Notes: generated by a model not told the origin, from the letters alone. 64,000 nucleotides of DNA from Leisingera sp. M658 (GCF_025144145.1 NZ_CP083546.1:447001-511000), one strand, 5' to 3'. Counted from the first letter of the stretch, positions 25,123-35,574 are shown. Numbers and translations: made by a program.

Positions 25123-26273
25123 TGCTGGTAAGGATCCAGGCTGTCGCGCAACCCGTCACCGAGGAAATTGAATGCCAGAACAATAATCACAATCGGCAGC
25201 ATCGGGATCGCGGTCCAGGGGTAGATTTCGATCGAGGCCAGGTTTTGCGCGTCATTCAGCATCACCCCCCAGCTGACCGCCGGCGCGCGCAGGCCAAGGC
25301 CGAGGAATGACAGCGCGGTCTCGCCCAGGATCATCGCCGGGATTGACAGGGTGGCCGAGGCGATCAGATGCGACATGAAGTTCGGCAGCAGATGTTTGCG
25401 GATGACGCGGCCGGAAGAGGCCCCCATCATTTCGGCAGCGCGCACGTATTCCTCTTCGCGCAGGGACAGGAATTTTGCCCTCACCGATCTTGCAAGCCCC
25501 GGCCAGTCGAGAATGCCAAGGATGATCGAGATGACAAAGAACACCGCAACCGGCGACCAGTTCGAGGGCACCGCGGCAGACAGCGCCAGCCACAAGGGCA
25601 GCTCGGGCAGGGACCGCAGGACTTCGATCACCCGGTTGATCAGCCAGTCGGTCTTGCCGCCGAAATACCCGGCCATTGAGCCAAAGAAGATGCCAAGGAC
25701 GAAGGACACGGAAATGCCGATCAGCCCCACAGTAAGCGACAGCTGCGCGCCATAGGAAACACGGCTGAAGATGTCGCGGCCCAGCCGGTCGGACCCCAGG
25801 ATAAAGATCGTCGCCTCTTCGGTTGCGCAGAACAGGTGGCGGTTGCTTTCGATGATACCGGCCAGTTTATAGGTTTGGCCCTCACAGAAGAATTCAAGCT
25901 TCAGCGGACGCGAGGTGTCGGGGCTGAACTCCCACTGGAAAGTTTCCAGGTTGGCCTCGGAGGTCATTGGATAAACGAAGGGTCCCACGAACGCGCCCTC
26001 GTGGAACAGCTTGATCGATTGCGGCGGGGAATACAGATGCTCTGAAAAGCGCTGGTTTGGTCCGTAGGGCGCAAGGAAGCCGGCGAACGGGATCATGAGG
26101 TAGGCGACCAATAGGAACAGGCCTGAAATCAGTCCCAGCTTGTGGGTCTTGAATTTGCGCCAGACCAGCAGCCAGTTCGGCGCGTCCAGGTCCTTGCGCT
26201 CCAGCTCCAGCAGCGAGGCCTGCGGGTCGAAAGGTTCATCATCGACATAACGTCCATCAGGCAGCCGGGTCAT
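25119..26273 (-). CDS. Peptide-type ABC transporter permease (DppC/OppC family)
   Basis: This 384-residue inner-membrane protein has a first helix near residue 50 (LGLISGLFLLVAYLMIPFAGFLA), then a roughly 100-residue periplasmic insert, then five helices. It carries the EAA-type ATPase-coupling loop EEEYVRAAEMMGASSGRVIRKHLLPN near 280. The large insert (SPPQSIKLFHEGAFVGPFVYPMTSEANLETF...) marks the subgroup related to microcin C/YejE-type permeases rather than plain DppC. It overlaps both neighbours by four bases. Confidence 0.9.
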   Translation of the reverse strand: MTRLPDGRYVDDEPFDPQASLLELERKDLDAPNWLLVWRKFKTHKLGLISGLFLLVAYLMIPFAGFLAPYGPNQRFSEHLYSPPQSIKLFHEGAFVGPFVYPMTSEANLETFQWEFSPDTSRPLKLEFFCEGQTYKLAGIIESNRHLFCATEEATIFILGSDRLGRDIFSRVSYGAQLSLTVGLIGISVSFVLGIFFGSMAGYFGGKTDWLINRVIEVLRSLPELPLWLALSAAVPSNWSPVAVFFVISIILGILDWPGLARSVRAKFLSLREEEYVRAAEMMGASSGRVIRKHLLPNFMSHLIASATLSIPAMILGETALSFLGLGLRAPAVSWGVMLNDAQNLASIEIYPWTAIPMLPIVIIVLAFNFLGDGLRDSLDPYQQ

Positions 26274-27298
26274 GCGCCGCGCCCCTCATACCGGATCCTC
26301 GGGTCAAGCAGCACCAGCAGAACATCTGAAACCATGGTGCCGATCAGCGTAAGCAAAGCAACGAACATCAGCACGAAGCCCGACAGGAACATGTCCTGGG
26401 TTTTAAGCGCCGTCAGCAGGGTCGGCCCGATGGTTTGCAATCCCAGCACCACCGACACCAGCACCGAGCCTGAGATCATTGCCGGCAGCAGGTTGCCGAT
26501 GTCGGCGACAAAGGGGTTGAAGGCGACGCGCAGCGGATACTTGGCCAGCATCCGTGAGGGTTTCATGCCCTTGGCGATGGCAGTTTCCACATATGGCTTG
26601 CCAAGTTCGTCCAGCATGTTGGCGCGCAGGCGCTGCATCATCGCGGACGCTCCGGCAGTGCCGATCACGAAGGTTGGCACGATCAGGTGGACGAGAATGG
26701 ACTTCACTTTGTCCCAGTTCATCGGCATGCCTTCGTATTCGGGGGCCATCAGCCCGCCGATCGGCAGGTCGAACCAGCGGTGGCCATAGTAGAACAGGAT
26801 CAGTGCCAGCAGGAAGTTTGGCGTAGCGAGACCCAGGTAACCGATAAAGGCCGAGGTGTAATCAATCCAGGTGCGGGCCCGCGCGGCAGCCAGCACCCCC
26901 AGCGGCAGCGCCACTGCATAGACAAAAACCACGGCGGACAGGTTTACCAGAACTGTAAGCCACAGGCTGTCGCCGACGATATCGGCAACCGGGCTGTCGA
27001 ACTCGAATGACCAGCCGAAATTTCCCTGGATCATGCCGGAGAACCCGTGCGGGCCGGGCATGAAGCCCATCCAGATCATGTATTGCTGCCACAGCGGTTT
27101 ATCGAGCGCATATTCCTGCCGCAGGAATTCCGCCTTGGCGACGCCTGCGGACTGGCCGGTGGCCTGCAGCTCGGCAATCTGGTTGGACAGATAGTCGCCG
27201 GGCGGCAGGTTGATGATGGCAAAGACCAGCACCGACACCACCAGAAGCGTAAGCAGCATGGTGCCAAAGCGGTAAATGGCGTAACGCAGAATTTCCAT
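26270..27298 (-). CDS. Peptide-type ABC transporter permease (DppB/OppB family)
   Basis: This 342-residue inner-membrane permease starts MEILRYAIYRFGTMLLTLLVVSVLVFAIINLPPGDYL, the diagnostic DppB N-terminal helix. It has about six helices, an EAA loop (YVETAIAKGMKPSRMLAKYPLRVAFNPF near 235) and ends DPRIRYEGRGA as the family does. The start shares one base with the stop of the binding-protein gene. It pairs with the 25119 permease to form the channel. Confidence 0.9.
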   Translation of the reverse strand: MEILRYAIYRFGTMLLTLLVVSVLVFAIINLPPGDYLSNQIAELQATGQSAGVAKAEFLRQEYALDKPLWQQYMIWMGFMPGPHGFSGMIQGNFGWSFEFDSPVADIVGDSLWLTVLVNLSAVVFVYAVALPLGVLAAARARTWIDYTSAFIGYLGLATPNFLLALILFYYGHRWFDLPIGGLMAPEYEGMPMNWDKVKSILVHLIVPTFVIGTAGASAMMQRLRANMLDELGKPYVETAIAKGMKPSRMLAKYPLRVAFNPFVADIGNLLPAMISGSVLVSVVLGLQTIGPTLLTALKTQDMFLSGFVLMFVALLTLIGTMVSDVLLVLLDPRIRYEGRGA

Positions 27299-29211
27299 CA
27301 GCCCTCGCCATCCTCAAAAAAGAACTCATCCGGACGGTAAAGGCCGAAATGGGCACCGGGGTCCCAGGCCCATATTGCCTGTTTGGGCACATTGCGCAGG
27401 CGGTTGCTGACCACGACGGGCTGCGGTGCGGCGGCCACAACCCCGATGGCATAAACCTGATCAGCGTGGATTTGCAGCATGGCGCGCCAGGCGGCGGCAC
27501 GCTCGGCATCTGTGGTGGCCATGTTCCAGTCCTGCATCAGATCCATCAGCTGCTGTGCCGGAGCCATGTCTGGCGGCTCGCCTGCGTCGCCGCCGGTTTG
27601 ATAGAACTGGCCCCACTTCGGCCAGGATAGGAACACCTGGTCTGTTGGCGCCAGATAGGCAGGCGAGGTGTAGACCTGCGGCAAGCCATTGTCCCAGCCG
27701 AACCAGGCAGAAGCCATGGTGCTGCCGGAAAACACCCGGTTGCGCAGGATGTCGCGATCCAGCGGGCGCATCACCAGTTTGACCCCGACATCACGCCAGT
27801 CGTCCGAGATTATCTGCAGTGCATTCTCGACTTCCTGACGCTCACCGGCTGTTTCCACGACCAGCTCCATCAGCCGCCCGTCGTCCAGATAGCGGATGCC
27901 ATAGGCGTCTTTCTTTGTAAGGCCGGCCTCGTCCAGCAGGCGATTGGCCTGCTCCGGGTCGAAATCCGCCCAGGCAGCACGCAGGGCGGGGTCGAAAAAC
28001 TCGCTCTGCTCCAGCACCGTCATGGCGCCGGACTTGGCCAGGTTGAAATAGAGCGCCCGGTTGATGGCCCGGCGGTTGATAGCCAAGGACAGCGCCCGGC
28101 GCACCCGGACATCGCGCAGCACCTCGCGCCAGACCGGATCCTTGGCATTCAGGTTCGGATAGATTGCAATCTGCGAGGCGGCACCGGAGCCCCAGAGATA
28201 AGTCTTGTAGTTTGCGCCGTCTTTCTCGCCTTTGCGCAGGATCGGAATATCCCGGAACCCCAATCCGCGGGCCTGCAGGTCGGCTTCCCCTGCGTTGGAC
28301 TTGGCCGCTACCAGGCCGGCGGTCACGATTTCCATTTCCACGGTGTCGATATAGGGCAGCTGCACACCGCGGCTGTCGATCCGGTGGTAATAGGGGTTGC
28401 GCACAAACTGATGGCGGATCTTCTTGCCTGGCGAGGCGTTGATCCAGGGCTGCAGCGTCGGAAGTTCGTGGTTATCGAACTTGTACATGTTGTCGTATTT
28501 GTTGTGCAGCGCAGCCCAGCTTTTGACGCGGGCATAGTCGACTTCCTCTTCCAGCACTTCCGGGTCGGCGTAATCGGCGTGGAATTGTTTCAAGTATTCC
28601 GCCGGCCGGTAGATGAATGGCGGGCGCGCCTGGGCCAGCATGTGCAGGAAACTGGGGTTCGGGTCGTCCCATTCATAGATGATTGTGGTTTCGTCCGGGA
28701 AGCTTACGCGCGGCAGCTTGCCGTTCACACGCAGGAAATCCGGCGGACCGGCCGGGCTGAGCAGCTTATGGTTGGCGACATCTTCCCACCAGTAGCGGAA
28801 ATCGGCAGAGGTGAAGGGATCGCCGCTGGACCAGCGGTGGCCGCGCCGCAGTTTCAGGGTGTAACGCCGGTTCCCTTCGTTCTCATAGCCCAGCAGAATG
28901 TCAGGCTGCAGCCGGTAGCGTTCGTCATAGCCCGCCAGGCGGGCGTAGCCGTATACCACCATCTGGCGGATATCCTTGGAACGGGTCACCATGGTGTTCA
29001 GCGTGCCGCCCTCGATGCCAAAGTCCCGGCCCTTGGCCGCCAAGTCGACCACAAGCGGCACCTCTGGCAGGCGTTTGGCCACTGGGGGCAGATAGCCCGC
29101 CTTGACTTCGGAACTCCAGAACTTGCTTTCCTGAACCTCGGGGCCGCACAGGGCAGAAAGCGGGGCAAGGCAGAAGGCAGCCGTCAAAAGGGGTTTCAGG
29201 ACATCAAGCAT
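27298..29211 (-). CDS. ABC transporter substrate-binding protein, family 5
   Basis: This 637-residue periplasmic binding protein of the oligopeptide class has a signal peptide (LKPLLTAAFCLAPLSALCG, residues about 5-23). Family-5 motifs include YTLKLRRGHRWSSGDPFTSADFRYWWEDV near residue 120 and RDVRVRRALSLAINRRAINRALYF near 370. It is longer than DppA (about 535), like binding proteins for bulky peptides or antibiotics. The start overlaps the ATPase gene by eight bases. The ligand is unknown; the linked CoA-transferase suggests a carboxylated compound. Confidence 0.9.
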   Translation of the reverse strand: MLDVLKPLLTAAFCLAPLSALCGPEVQESKFWSSEVKAGYLPPVAKRLPEVPLVVDLAAKGRDFGIEGGTLNTMVTRSKDIRQMVVYGYARLAGYDERYRLQPDILLGYENEGNRRYTLKLRRGHRWSSGDPFTSADFRYWWEDVANHKLLSPAGPPDFLRVNGKLPRVSFPDETTIIYEWDDPNPSFLHMLAQARPPFIYRPAEYLKQFHADYADPEVLEEEVDYARVKSWAALHNKYDNMYKFDNHELPTLQPWINASPGKKIRHQFVRNPYYHRIDSRGVQLPYIDTVEMEIVTAGLVAAKSNAGEADLQARGLGFRDIPILRKGEKDGANYKTYLWGSGAASQIAIYPNLNAKDPVWREVLRDVRVRRALSLAINRRAINRALYFNLAKSGAMTVLEQSEFFDPALRAAWADFDPEQANRLLDEAGLTKKDAYGIRYLDDGRLMELVVETAGERQEVENALQIISDDWRDVGVKLVMRPLDRDILRNRVFSGSTMASAWFGWDNGLPQVYTSPAYLAPTDQVFLSWPKWGQFYQTGGDAGEPPDMAPAQQLMDLMQDWNMATTDAERAAAWRAMLQIHADQVYAIGVVAAAPQPVVVSNRLRNVPKQAIWAWDPGAHFGLYRPDEFFFEDGEG

Positions 29212-30985
29212 GGCAGCGCACCTTATGGCCGGGTTCCAGGTGTTTCAGGTTTACCAGTCGCGGGGCATCAGATCCGTTAAAGCGGAATTCCTCGGGCCAG
29301 CAGTCCGGCGCGCCTGCGCCCTGGGCCACCAGTTTCAAGTCGATAGGCCGGTCAATATCGGGTTCCGGCTGGGCTGCGATCAGCGCCTTGGTGTAGGGGT
29401 GCTGAGGATTATAGAACAAGGTTTCCGGCGGTGCCTGCTCGACAATCAACCCGCGCCGCATCACGGCGACCTCATCTGCGATACGGGCGACCACGGCCAA
29501 ATCATGGCTGATGAACAGATACGACAGGTTCTGCCGGTCGCGGATTTCCTCGAGCAGCAGCAGGATCTGTTCTTGCACTGAAACATCCAGCGCCGAGGTC
29601 GGTTCGTCGCAGACGATCAGCGCCGGCTCCAGCATCAGGGCGCGCGCGATCGACAGCCGCTGGCGCTGACCGCCGGAAAACGCGTGCGGGTAGCGTTTCA
29701 GCATGTCCGGGGACAGGCCAACCAGCCGCAGCATGTCCGCCGCCTTGTCCCGGCGTTCGGCGCGGGAACCGATCCGGTGGATTTCCAGCGGCTCCACCAA
29801 AGTGTCCTGAATGCGCATCCGGGGCGACAGCGAGGAGTAAGGATCCTGGAACACCATCTGGGCCTGCCGCTGAAAGGCGGTGCGCGCGGTGCGGTCCATG
29901 CTGTGCACGGTGACCGCCGGCTGGTCAGGATCAGGGCGGAACAGCACCTCGCCGCCAGGATCCGGCAGCTCTGCCCCCAAGGCAATTCGTGCCGCCGTGG
30001 TCTTGCCCGAGCCGCTTTCGCCGACAACTGCCAGGGTTTTTCCGCGGGCCAACCGCAAATCAACCTCGCGGCAGGCGTGGATCAGGGTCGGAGCTTGCCA
30101 GCCCTTGCCGGCTCTTAATGTGTAGGTCTTGGAAACCGACTTCATTTCCATGATCAGGTCATCGCGTGACGGCGGGATGGCGACGACCGCTTCATCCGGG
30201 ATTTCCGGGGCAGCGTTGAACAGGGCCTTAGTGTAGGGGTGGGCAGGGGTGCGCAGCATCGGTTCCGCACGGCCGGATTCCATTACCCGGCCCTTGTGCA
30301 TCACCACCACTTGCTCTGCCATATTGGCGACCACGCCCAGGTCATGCGTGACCAGGATCATCGCCATACCGGTTTCGCGCTGCAGCTCTTTCATCAGCCC
30401 CAGAACCTGGGCCTGTGTGGTCACGTCCAGCGCCGTGGTCGGCTCATCCGCGATCAGCAGGTCCGGTTTGGCCACCATGGCCATGGCGATCATCGCCCGC
30501 TGGCGCATCCCGCCGGACAGTTCGAAGGGATAAGATCTGTAGGTGCGTTCCGGATCGGAGAACCCGACCCGCTCAAAGCATTCAAGGACCTCCTTGCGTG
30601 CCTTGCGTTCGGACTTGCGGCCATGCAGCCACAGCACTTCGGACACCTGATTTCCGATCCGGTGCAGCGGGGAAAGCGAGCGCATCGGCTCCTGAAAAAT
30701 CATCGCGACGGTATTGCCGCGCACGTCGCGCATCTTGCGTTCGTCAAGCGTCGCAAGGTCAAGCTCACTGCCACGGGTGTTCAGCAAAATGCGCCCGGAG
30801 CGCAGCTGCGCCACCTTTGGCAGGATACGCAGCACCGCCCGGCAAGAGACCGTTTTGCCCGAGCCGCTTTCCCCGACCAAGGCGAGTGTTTCGCCTGGCT
30901 GCACAGCAAAGCTCACGTCCTTCACGACGGAGTCGCCCTTGCCAAACCCAATGCTGAGATTTTCAACGGAAAGCAGCGGGCGCAT
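29204..30985 (-). CDS. Fused dual ABC ATPase of peptide importer (DppD-DppF type)
   Basis: This 593-residue protein contains two complete ATPase domains in tandem, as in YejF/GsiA. Domain 1 has [14 protein letters not shown] (near 38), [15 protein letters not shown] and [12 protein letters not shown]. Domain 2 has [16 protein letters not shown] (near 320), [15 protein letters not shown] and [12 protein letters not shown], each with an H-switch. Oligopeptide C-terminal extensions follow both ([32 protein letters not shown]). It is the first gene of the five-gene ABC/CoA-transferase operon. Confidence 0.93.
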   Translation of the reverse strand: MRPLLSVENLSIGFGKGDSVVKDVSFAVQPGETLALVGESGSGKTVSCRAVLRILPKVAQLRSGRILLNTRGSELDLATLDERKMRDVRGNTVAMIFQEPMRSLSPLHRIGNQVSEVLWLHGRKSERKARKEVLECFERVGFSDPERTYRSYPFELSGGMRQRAMIAMAMVAKPDLLIADEPTTALDVTTQAQVLGLMKELQRETGMAMILVTHDLGVVANMAEQVVVMHKGRVMESGRAEPMLRTPAHPYTKALFNAAPEIPDEAVVAIPPSRDDLIMEMKSVSKTYTLRAGKGWQAPTLIHACREVDLRLARGKTLAVVGESGSGKTTAARIALGAELPDPGGEVLFRPDPDQPAVTVHSMDRTARTAFQRQAQMVFQDPYSSLSPRMRIQDTLVEPLEIHRIGSRAERRDKAADMLRLVGLSPDMLKRYPHAFSGGQRQRLSIARALMLEPALIVCDEPTSALDVSVQEQILLLLEEIRDRQNLSYLFISHDLAVVARIADEVAVMRRGLIVEQAPPETLFYNPQHPYTKALIAAQPEPDIDRPIDLKLVAQGAGAPDCWPEEFRFNGSDAPRLVNLKHLEPGHKVRCHA

Positions 30986-31420
30986 TCAGAATTGTCCGCC
31001 CGGCTGGTTCAAGGCACTCATGAGATCGTGTTTTCCCCTGTTTTTTGGCTTCACCTTCGCGCGCTGAAGGCTGCTTAGTCAAACCCCATTTGCCCAGATG
31101 CCCGTTGTGCAAGGAAAAATTGATGGGTTTTCCGGTTGCACTGTGCGCGCCGCCCAGTGCCGTCAGCCCGCAATCGCCCTGGATATCCGGTGTTTTCGGT
31201 CCGGTGTCCCAAGGAGGAATAACAGTTTCTCACATTAGCGTGCAGGCACGTGTTTTATGGTGCAATGCAAAATCCCGCCCTCCGGAGGCTGCGGACATGC
31301 TGTGGCCCCGGCGCCACTCGGTCCTTGCCGCAAATGGCTGCAGACAGGATTGCCTTGTTGGCGCCAGCAGTCAGCCCGGCATAGGATGTCAGGGAACGCA
31401 CGCATTCCGAAAGGCCGCAC
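30986..31420. other. 435-base divergent intergenic region
   Basis: The region lies between the peptide ABC operon (minus) and the TetR gene (plus). It must contain promoters for both. I see no convincing hairpin, perfect operator palindrome or RNA gene; short reading frames here have no family features. Confidence 0.4.
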
Positions 31421-32086
31421 ATGGCGCAAAAAACTGTTCTGCACCGGGACGATCCGGAAGCCGAGCCGCTGGTCGGCAACATTAAGGTCACCCGCAACGA
31501 CTGGCTGAATGTCGCGATGGACGTGCTGATCTCGGACGGGGTGGAGCAGGTGAAAGTGCTGGCGCTGGCCGAGCGGATGCAGGTTTCGCGCTCGTCGTTC
31601 TACTGGTATTTCAAATCACGCCAGGACTTGCTGGATGCGCTGCTCAAGACCTGGGAGCAGACCAATACCGCCGGCATGGTCCGCCAGGCCGAGGCGCCGG
31701 CCAAGGCCATTACCGGGGCAGTGCTGAATGTGTTCCAGTGCATCGCCAACCCTGATCTGTTCAACACTGCGCTGGACTTTGCCGTGCGTGACTGGTCGCG
31801 CCGTTCCGGCAAGGTGCGCAGCCTGCTGGACCGCTCGGACCGGCGCCGGGTCGAGGCGCTGACGGCGATGTTTGCCCGCTACGGCTATGCGGACCGGGAA
31901 GCAGTGACCCGGGCCAAGGTGCTGTACTACATGCAGCTCGGCTATGAGATGGCGGATCCGAATGAAAGCCACGCGCACCGGCTGGAGGTGACGCCTGAGT
32001 ACCTAAAGGTCTTTACCGGGCGCGAGCCGTTGTCCGAAGAGATGTCGGACTTTACCGAATTCACCAAACAGCACTGGGACGTCTGA
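31421..32086 (+). CDS. TetR/AcrR-family transcriptional regulator
   Basis: This 221-residue protein has the TetR DNA-binding domain at about residues 25-75: WLNVAMDVLISDGVEQVKVLALAERMQVSRSSFYWYFKSRQDLLDALL, with the recognition helix at VSRSSFYWYF. The remaining helical region would bind an effector I cannot predict. It is divergent from the peptide ABC operon and convergent with the indolepyruvate oxidoreductase gene, so the ABC operon is the more likely target. AAAGG lies upstream of the ATG. Confidence 0.87.
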   Translation: MAQKTVLHRDDPEAEPLVGNIKVTRNDWLNVAMDVLISDGVEQVKVLALAERMQVSRSSFYWYFKSRQDLLDALLKTWEQTNTAGMVRQAEAPAKAITGAVLNVFQCIANPDLFNTALDFAVRDWSRRSGKVRSLLDRSDRRRVEALTAMFARYGYADREAVTRAKVLYYMQLGYEMADPNESHAHRLEVTPEYLKVFTGREPLSEEMSDFTEFTKQHWDV

Positions 32087-32116
32087 GGCACCAGCCGCGG
32101 CCGCGGGCGTGTGGTA

Positions 32117-35100
32117 TTACAGGCTGCGGAGAATATCCTCAGCCTGCGCGCGCGCCTCCTCAGCCGCTTTCAGCCGGACCGGGCCATAGCCGCGGATATC
32201 CATTGGCGCTTTCAGTACCTTCAGGCAGGCCTCATGCGCATCGGCACTGTAACGGCTGGCGATGGTCTTCAGCGCGGCCTCAAACCAGGTCAGCAGATCG
32301 CGGTGCAGGCGGGCTTCCTCGTGGTAGCCGAAGATGTTGAAGGCCGAACCGCGCAACGTTTTGCCCTTGGCCAGCAAGTGCATCGCCGGTCGCAGCCAGG
32401 CCCCAAAGGCCCGTTTTACCGGGCGTCCGCGGGTGTCCTTTTTCCAGTTCAGCAAAGGCGGTGCGAGGTGGTACTTGACACTGAAATCCCCTTCGAACTC
32501 ATCCTCTAGCTGGTGCTGGAAGGCGTCGCTGGTCAGGAGCCGGGCAACTTCATATTCGTCTTTGTAAGCCATCAATTTGAACAGCGCCCGCGCCGCGGCT
32601 GCGGTCAATTCTTCCTGCGCCTTCGCAGGCAATGCGTCGCGGAACCGGTTCAGGGCAGCGGTGTAACGCCCCGCATAAGCCATGTTCTGATAGCCGGTGA
32701 GGAAAGTGGCGCGGCGTTCGATCAGCGCGTCCAGAGTTTCCGTCTTTGCGGGCGTCTCCTCAAAATGGCTGGCGACCAGTTTCGGGTCCTCCGCCATGGC
32801 GCGGCCGATGGCAAAGGCGAGGCGGTTTCTTTCAATGGCAACGCCGTTCAGCTCAATCGCCTGGTCCAGCGCCCCGGCACTGACCGGCACCAGCCCTTGC
32901 TGCCAGGCAAAACCCAGCATCATGACATTTGCCAGCACAGCGTCGCCCAGCATTGTCTCGGCGGCCTCATTGGCGTTGAAACCGGACAGGTTTTGCTCTC
33001 CGACGGCCTCGGCAATGGTTTTCTCGCGCAGGCCTGCCATCAAATCAGCATCGCGGCGCAGCACCAGATCGCCAGTGGGCATTTCCGCCCGGTTCAGCAC
33101 CACCTTGGTGCCTGCGCGGTAATGGGCCGAGGCCTTGGGCGCCGAGCTGACCACCACGTCGCAGCCGATAACCGCATCCGCGCCGCCCTGTTCGATGCGC
33201 ACCTGGTTTAAGGTGCCGGGTTCTTTGGACAGCCGGATGTAGCTGAGGACAGTTCCGAACTTCTGCGCAAAGCCGGTGAAATCCAGCACGCTTGATCCTT
33301 TGCCTTCCAGATGCGCCGCCATGGTGATCAGAGCGCCGACCGTGACAACACCGGTGCCGCCGACTCCGGTGACCAGCAGGTCGAACGGCGTCTTGAGAGC
33401 GGGCAGTTCCGGCGCCGGCAGCTTGGCGGTCAATGCGGCGGCGTCCAGACCAGCGGGCTTCTTCTTCTTCCGGGTGCCCCCTTCGACAGTGACAAAAGAG
33501 GGGCAGAAGCCGTTCAGGCAGGAGAAATCCTTGTTGCAAGTGGACAGGTTGATCTTGCGCTTGCGGCCAAAGGGCGTTTCCTTCGGCTCGACGCTCAGGC
33601 AGTTGGATTCAACCGAACAATCGCCGCACCCCTCACACACCAGGTCGTTGATGAAGGCAAAGCGTTTCGGGTCCTCCATCTTGCCCCGCTTTCGGCGGCG
33701 GCGTTTTTCAGTGGCGCAGGTTTGTTCGTAGATCAGAACAGTGACGCCGGAGATGTCCCGCAATTCCCGCTGTACCGTGTCCAGCGCGCTGCGGTCATGG
33801 AAGGTGGTGCCGGCGGGGAAGTCGCTGCGGACAAACTTGCCGATGTCGTCCGAGACCAATGCAATCCGTTCCACCCCCTCGGCGCGGCAGGTCTGGGCGA
33901 TACCATGCACCGAGACCGGCCCGTCCACCGGCTGGCCTCCCGTCATCGCCACCGCATCATTATACAGGATCTTGTACGTGATATTGGTGCCGGCCGCGAC
34001 TGCCTGGCGGATCGCCAGCGAGCCGGAATGATACCAGGTGCCTTCGCCCAGGTTCTGGAACACATGCTTGTTTCCATTGAACTGCGAGGCCACGGTCCAG
34101 GGCACGCCTTCGCCGCCCATCTGCGCATAGCCGGCTGTATCGCGGTCCATCCAACTGGCCATCACATGGCAGCCGATGCCGGAAAACGCCTTGGATCCTT
34201 CGGGCAGCTTGGTGGAGCTGTTGTGGGGGCAGCCGGAGCAAAAATAGGGCGTGCGGGTGGCGCCAGGCACGTTCAACAGCTTCGGCGGTTCCGCGGTCAG
34301 CGCTGCCGCCTTGGCAGGCAGGTTTTCTTCCGGGAAAAAACTATCGAGCCGCGCGGCAACAATGGGGGCAAGCAGCAGCGGGCTCAGCTCCCCGGTCCAG
34401 GGGATCAGAGGTTCCCCTTGGCTGTCGTATTTGCCGACCATCTTTTCGGGTTTGCTGCCGGGCCAGTCATAGAAGTTTTCCTTGAACTGGCTTTCAATGA
34501 TGCCGCGCTTTTCTTCGACAACCAGTACTTCCTGCTTGCCTTTGACGAACTTCAGCGCGTCGGTGCGGTCCAGCGGCCAGACCATGCCGACTTTGTAAAT
34601 GTCGATTTTCAGGCGGCGGCAGGCGGCCTCATCCAGCCCCAGAAGACGTAGCGCTTCCATCAGATCCAGATGCCCTTTGCCAGTGGAAACAAAGCCAAAA
34701 CGCGCGTCCTTGATGTCGTAAATCCGCTTGTCGATCGGGTTGGCCTCGGCAAAGGCACGAACTGCATCCAGCTTGGCGTGGATACGGGTTTCGATCTCGG
34801 GGGAGGGCAGGTCGGCGCGGCGGATATGCAAGCCGCCCGGGTAATCCGCCAGCTCCGGGTAGATGAATTCGCGGTCCGGCTGCAGGTCCACCGAGCGGGC
34901 GCTTTCCACGGTTTCCGACACCGCCTTGAAGCCGACCCAAGTGCCGGAGTAGCGCGACAGGGCAAAGCCGTATTCGCCGAAAGCCAGATACTCCGATACA
35001 TCTGCGGGGTTCAGCACCGGCATGAACCAGGACATGAATGCCACATCCGACTGATGCGGCATCGAGGAGCTGACACAGCCGTGGTCGTCGCCAGCTACCA

Positions 35101-35539
35101 CCAGCACACCGCCCTTTGCGGAGGAGCCATAGGCGTTGCCATGCTTCAGCGCATCGCCGGAGCGGTCGACGCCCGGCCCCTTGCCGTACCACATGGAAAA
35201 CACACCCTCGACCTCGCAATGCGGGTCCAGCACGGCCTGCTGCGCACCCAGGACCGCTGTTGCGCCAAGGTCCTCGTTCACCGCAGGCATGAACTTGATC
35301 CGGTTTGCCTGCATCCGGTCCTTGGCGCGCCAGAATTCCAAATCGACCGCGCCCAAAGGCGAGCCGCGGTAACCAGAGACAAAGCCCGCGGTATTCAAGC
35401 CGGCCTCCTGATCGCGGCGCGCCTGATCGAGCATAATCCGGGCCAAGGCCTGGGTGCCGGTCAGGAAAACCCGGCCCTGGGTCATTTCGTACCGGTCGTC
35501 CAGCTTGTAGCTGCGGAAATCGTGGCTCAGCTTGGTCAT
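32117..35539 (-). CDS. Indolepyruvate ferredoxin oxidoreductase, fused subunits
   Basis: This 1140-residue enzyme oxidatively decarboxylates aryl/branched 2-oxoacids (such as indolepyruvate) to acyl-CoA, reducing ferredoxin. It joins the IorA-like part (pyrimidine/TPP domains; TPP site around GIGCHVMASWMDRDTAGYAQMGGEG near 465) and the IorB/gamma-like part (LLVTGVGGTGVVTVGALITMAAHLEGK near 730). A cysteine-rich [4Fe-4S] region between them includes CEGCGDCSVESNC, and CSGCPHNSS lies near 435. Fusions of this kind are common in Rhodobacteraceae. The gene stands alone, divergent from an AsnC/Lrp regulator that probably controls it. Confidence 0.93.
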   Translation of the reverse strand: MTKLSHDFRSYKLDDRYEMTQGRVFLTGTQALARIMLDQARRDQEAGLNTAGFVSGYRGSPLGAVDLEFWRAKDRMQANRIKFMPAVNEDLGATAVLGAQQAVLDPHCEVEGVFSMWYGKGPGVDRSGDALKHGNAYGSSAKGGVLVVAGDDHGCVSSSMPHQSDVAFMSWFMPVLNPADVSEYLAFGEYGFALSRYSGTWVGFKAVSETVESARSVDLQPDREFIYPELADYPGGLHIRRADLPSPEIETRIHAKLDAVRAFAEANPIDKRIYDIKDARFGFVSTGKGHLDLMEALRLLGLDEAACRRLKIDIYKVGMVWPLDRTDALKFVKGKQEVLVVEEKRGIIESQFKENFYDWPGSKPEKMVGKYDSQGEPLIPWTGELSPLLLAPIVAARLDSFFPEENLPAKAAALTAEPPKLLNVPGATRTPYFCSGCPHNSSTKLPEGSKAFSGIGCHVMASWMDRDTAGYAQMGGEGVPWTVASQFNGNKHVFQNLGEGTWYHSGSLAIRQAVAAGTNITYKILYNDAVAMTGGQPVDGPVSVHGIAQTCRAEGVERIALVSDDIGKFVRSDFPAGTTFHDRSALDTVQRELRDISGVTVLIYEQTCATEKRRRRKRGKMEDPKRFAFINDLVCEGCGDCSVESNCLSVEPKETPFGRKRKINLSTCNKDFSCLNGFCPSFVTVEGGTRKKKKPAGLDAAALTAKLPAPELPALKTPFDLLVTGVGGTGVVTVGALITMAAHLEGKGSSVLDFTGFAQKFGTVLSYIRLSKEPGTLNQVRIEQGGADAVIGCDVVVSSAPKASAHYRAGTKVVLNRAEMPTGDLVLRRDADLMAGLREKTIAEAVGEQNLSGFNANEAAETMLGDAVLANVMMLGFAWQQGLVPVSAGALDQAIELNGVAIERNRLAFAIGRAMAEDPKLVASHFEETPAKTETLDALIERRATFLTGYQNMAYAGRYTAALNRFRDALPAKAQEELTAAAARALFKLMAYKDEYEVARLLTSDAFQHQLEDEFEGDFSVKYHLAPPLLNWKKDTRGRPVKRAFGAWLRPAMHLLAKGKTLRGSAFNIFGYHEEARLHRDLLTWFEAALKTIASRYSADAHEACLKVLKAPMDIRGYGPVRLKAAEEARAQAEDILRSL

Positions 35540-35556
35540 CTCGGGGAGTCCTTGCG

Positions 35557-35574
35557 CGGAAAAGGTGCTTTCCG
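35557..35574. promoter_or_regulatory. Inverted repeat in ior/lrp divergent promoter
   Basis: CGGAAA (35557-35562) and TTTCCG (35569-35574) form a perfect inverted repeat 18 bases before the oxidoreductase start, and a further GGAAAAG overlaps its end. AsnC/Lrp proteins bind imperfect AT-rich palindromes between divergent genes, so this is a candidate site. The AT-rich stretch 35600-35645 is the other candidate. Confidence 0.35.

Noticed and set aside
33311-34651. 446-codon plus-strand frame inside the indolepyruvate oxidoreductase gene
   Set aside because: It is antisense to an intact, motif-rich 1140-residue gene; high GC leaves long empty frames opposite real genes.
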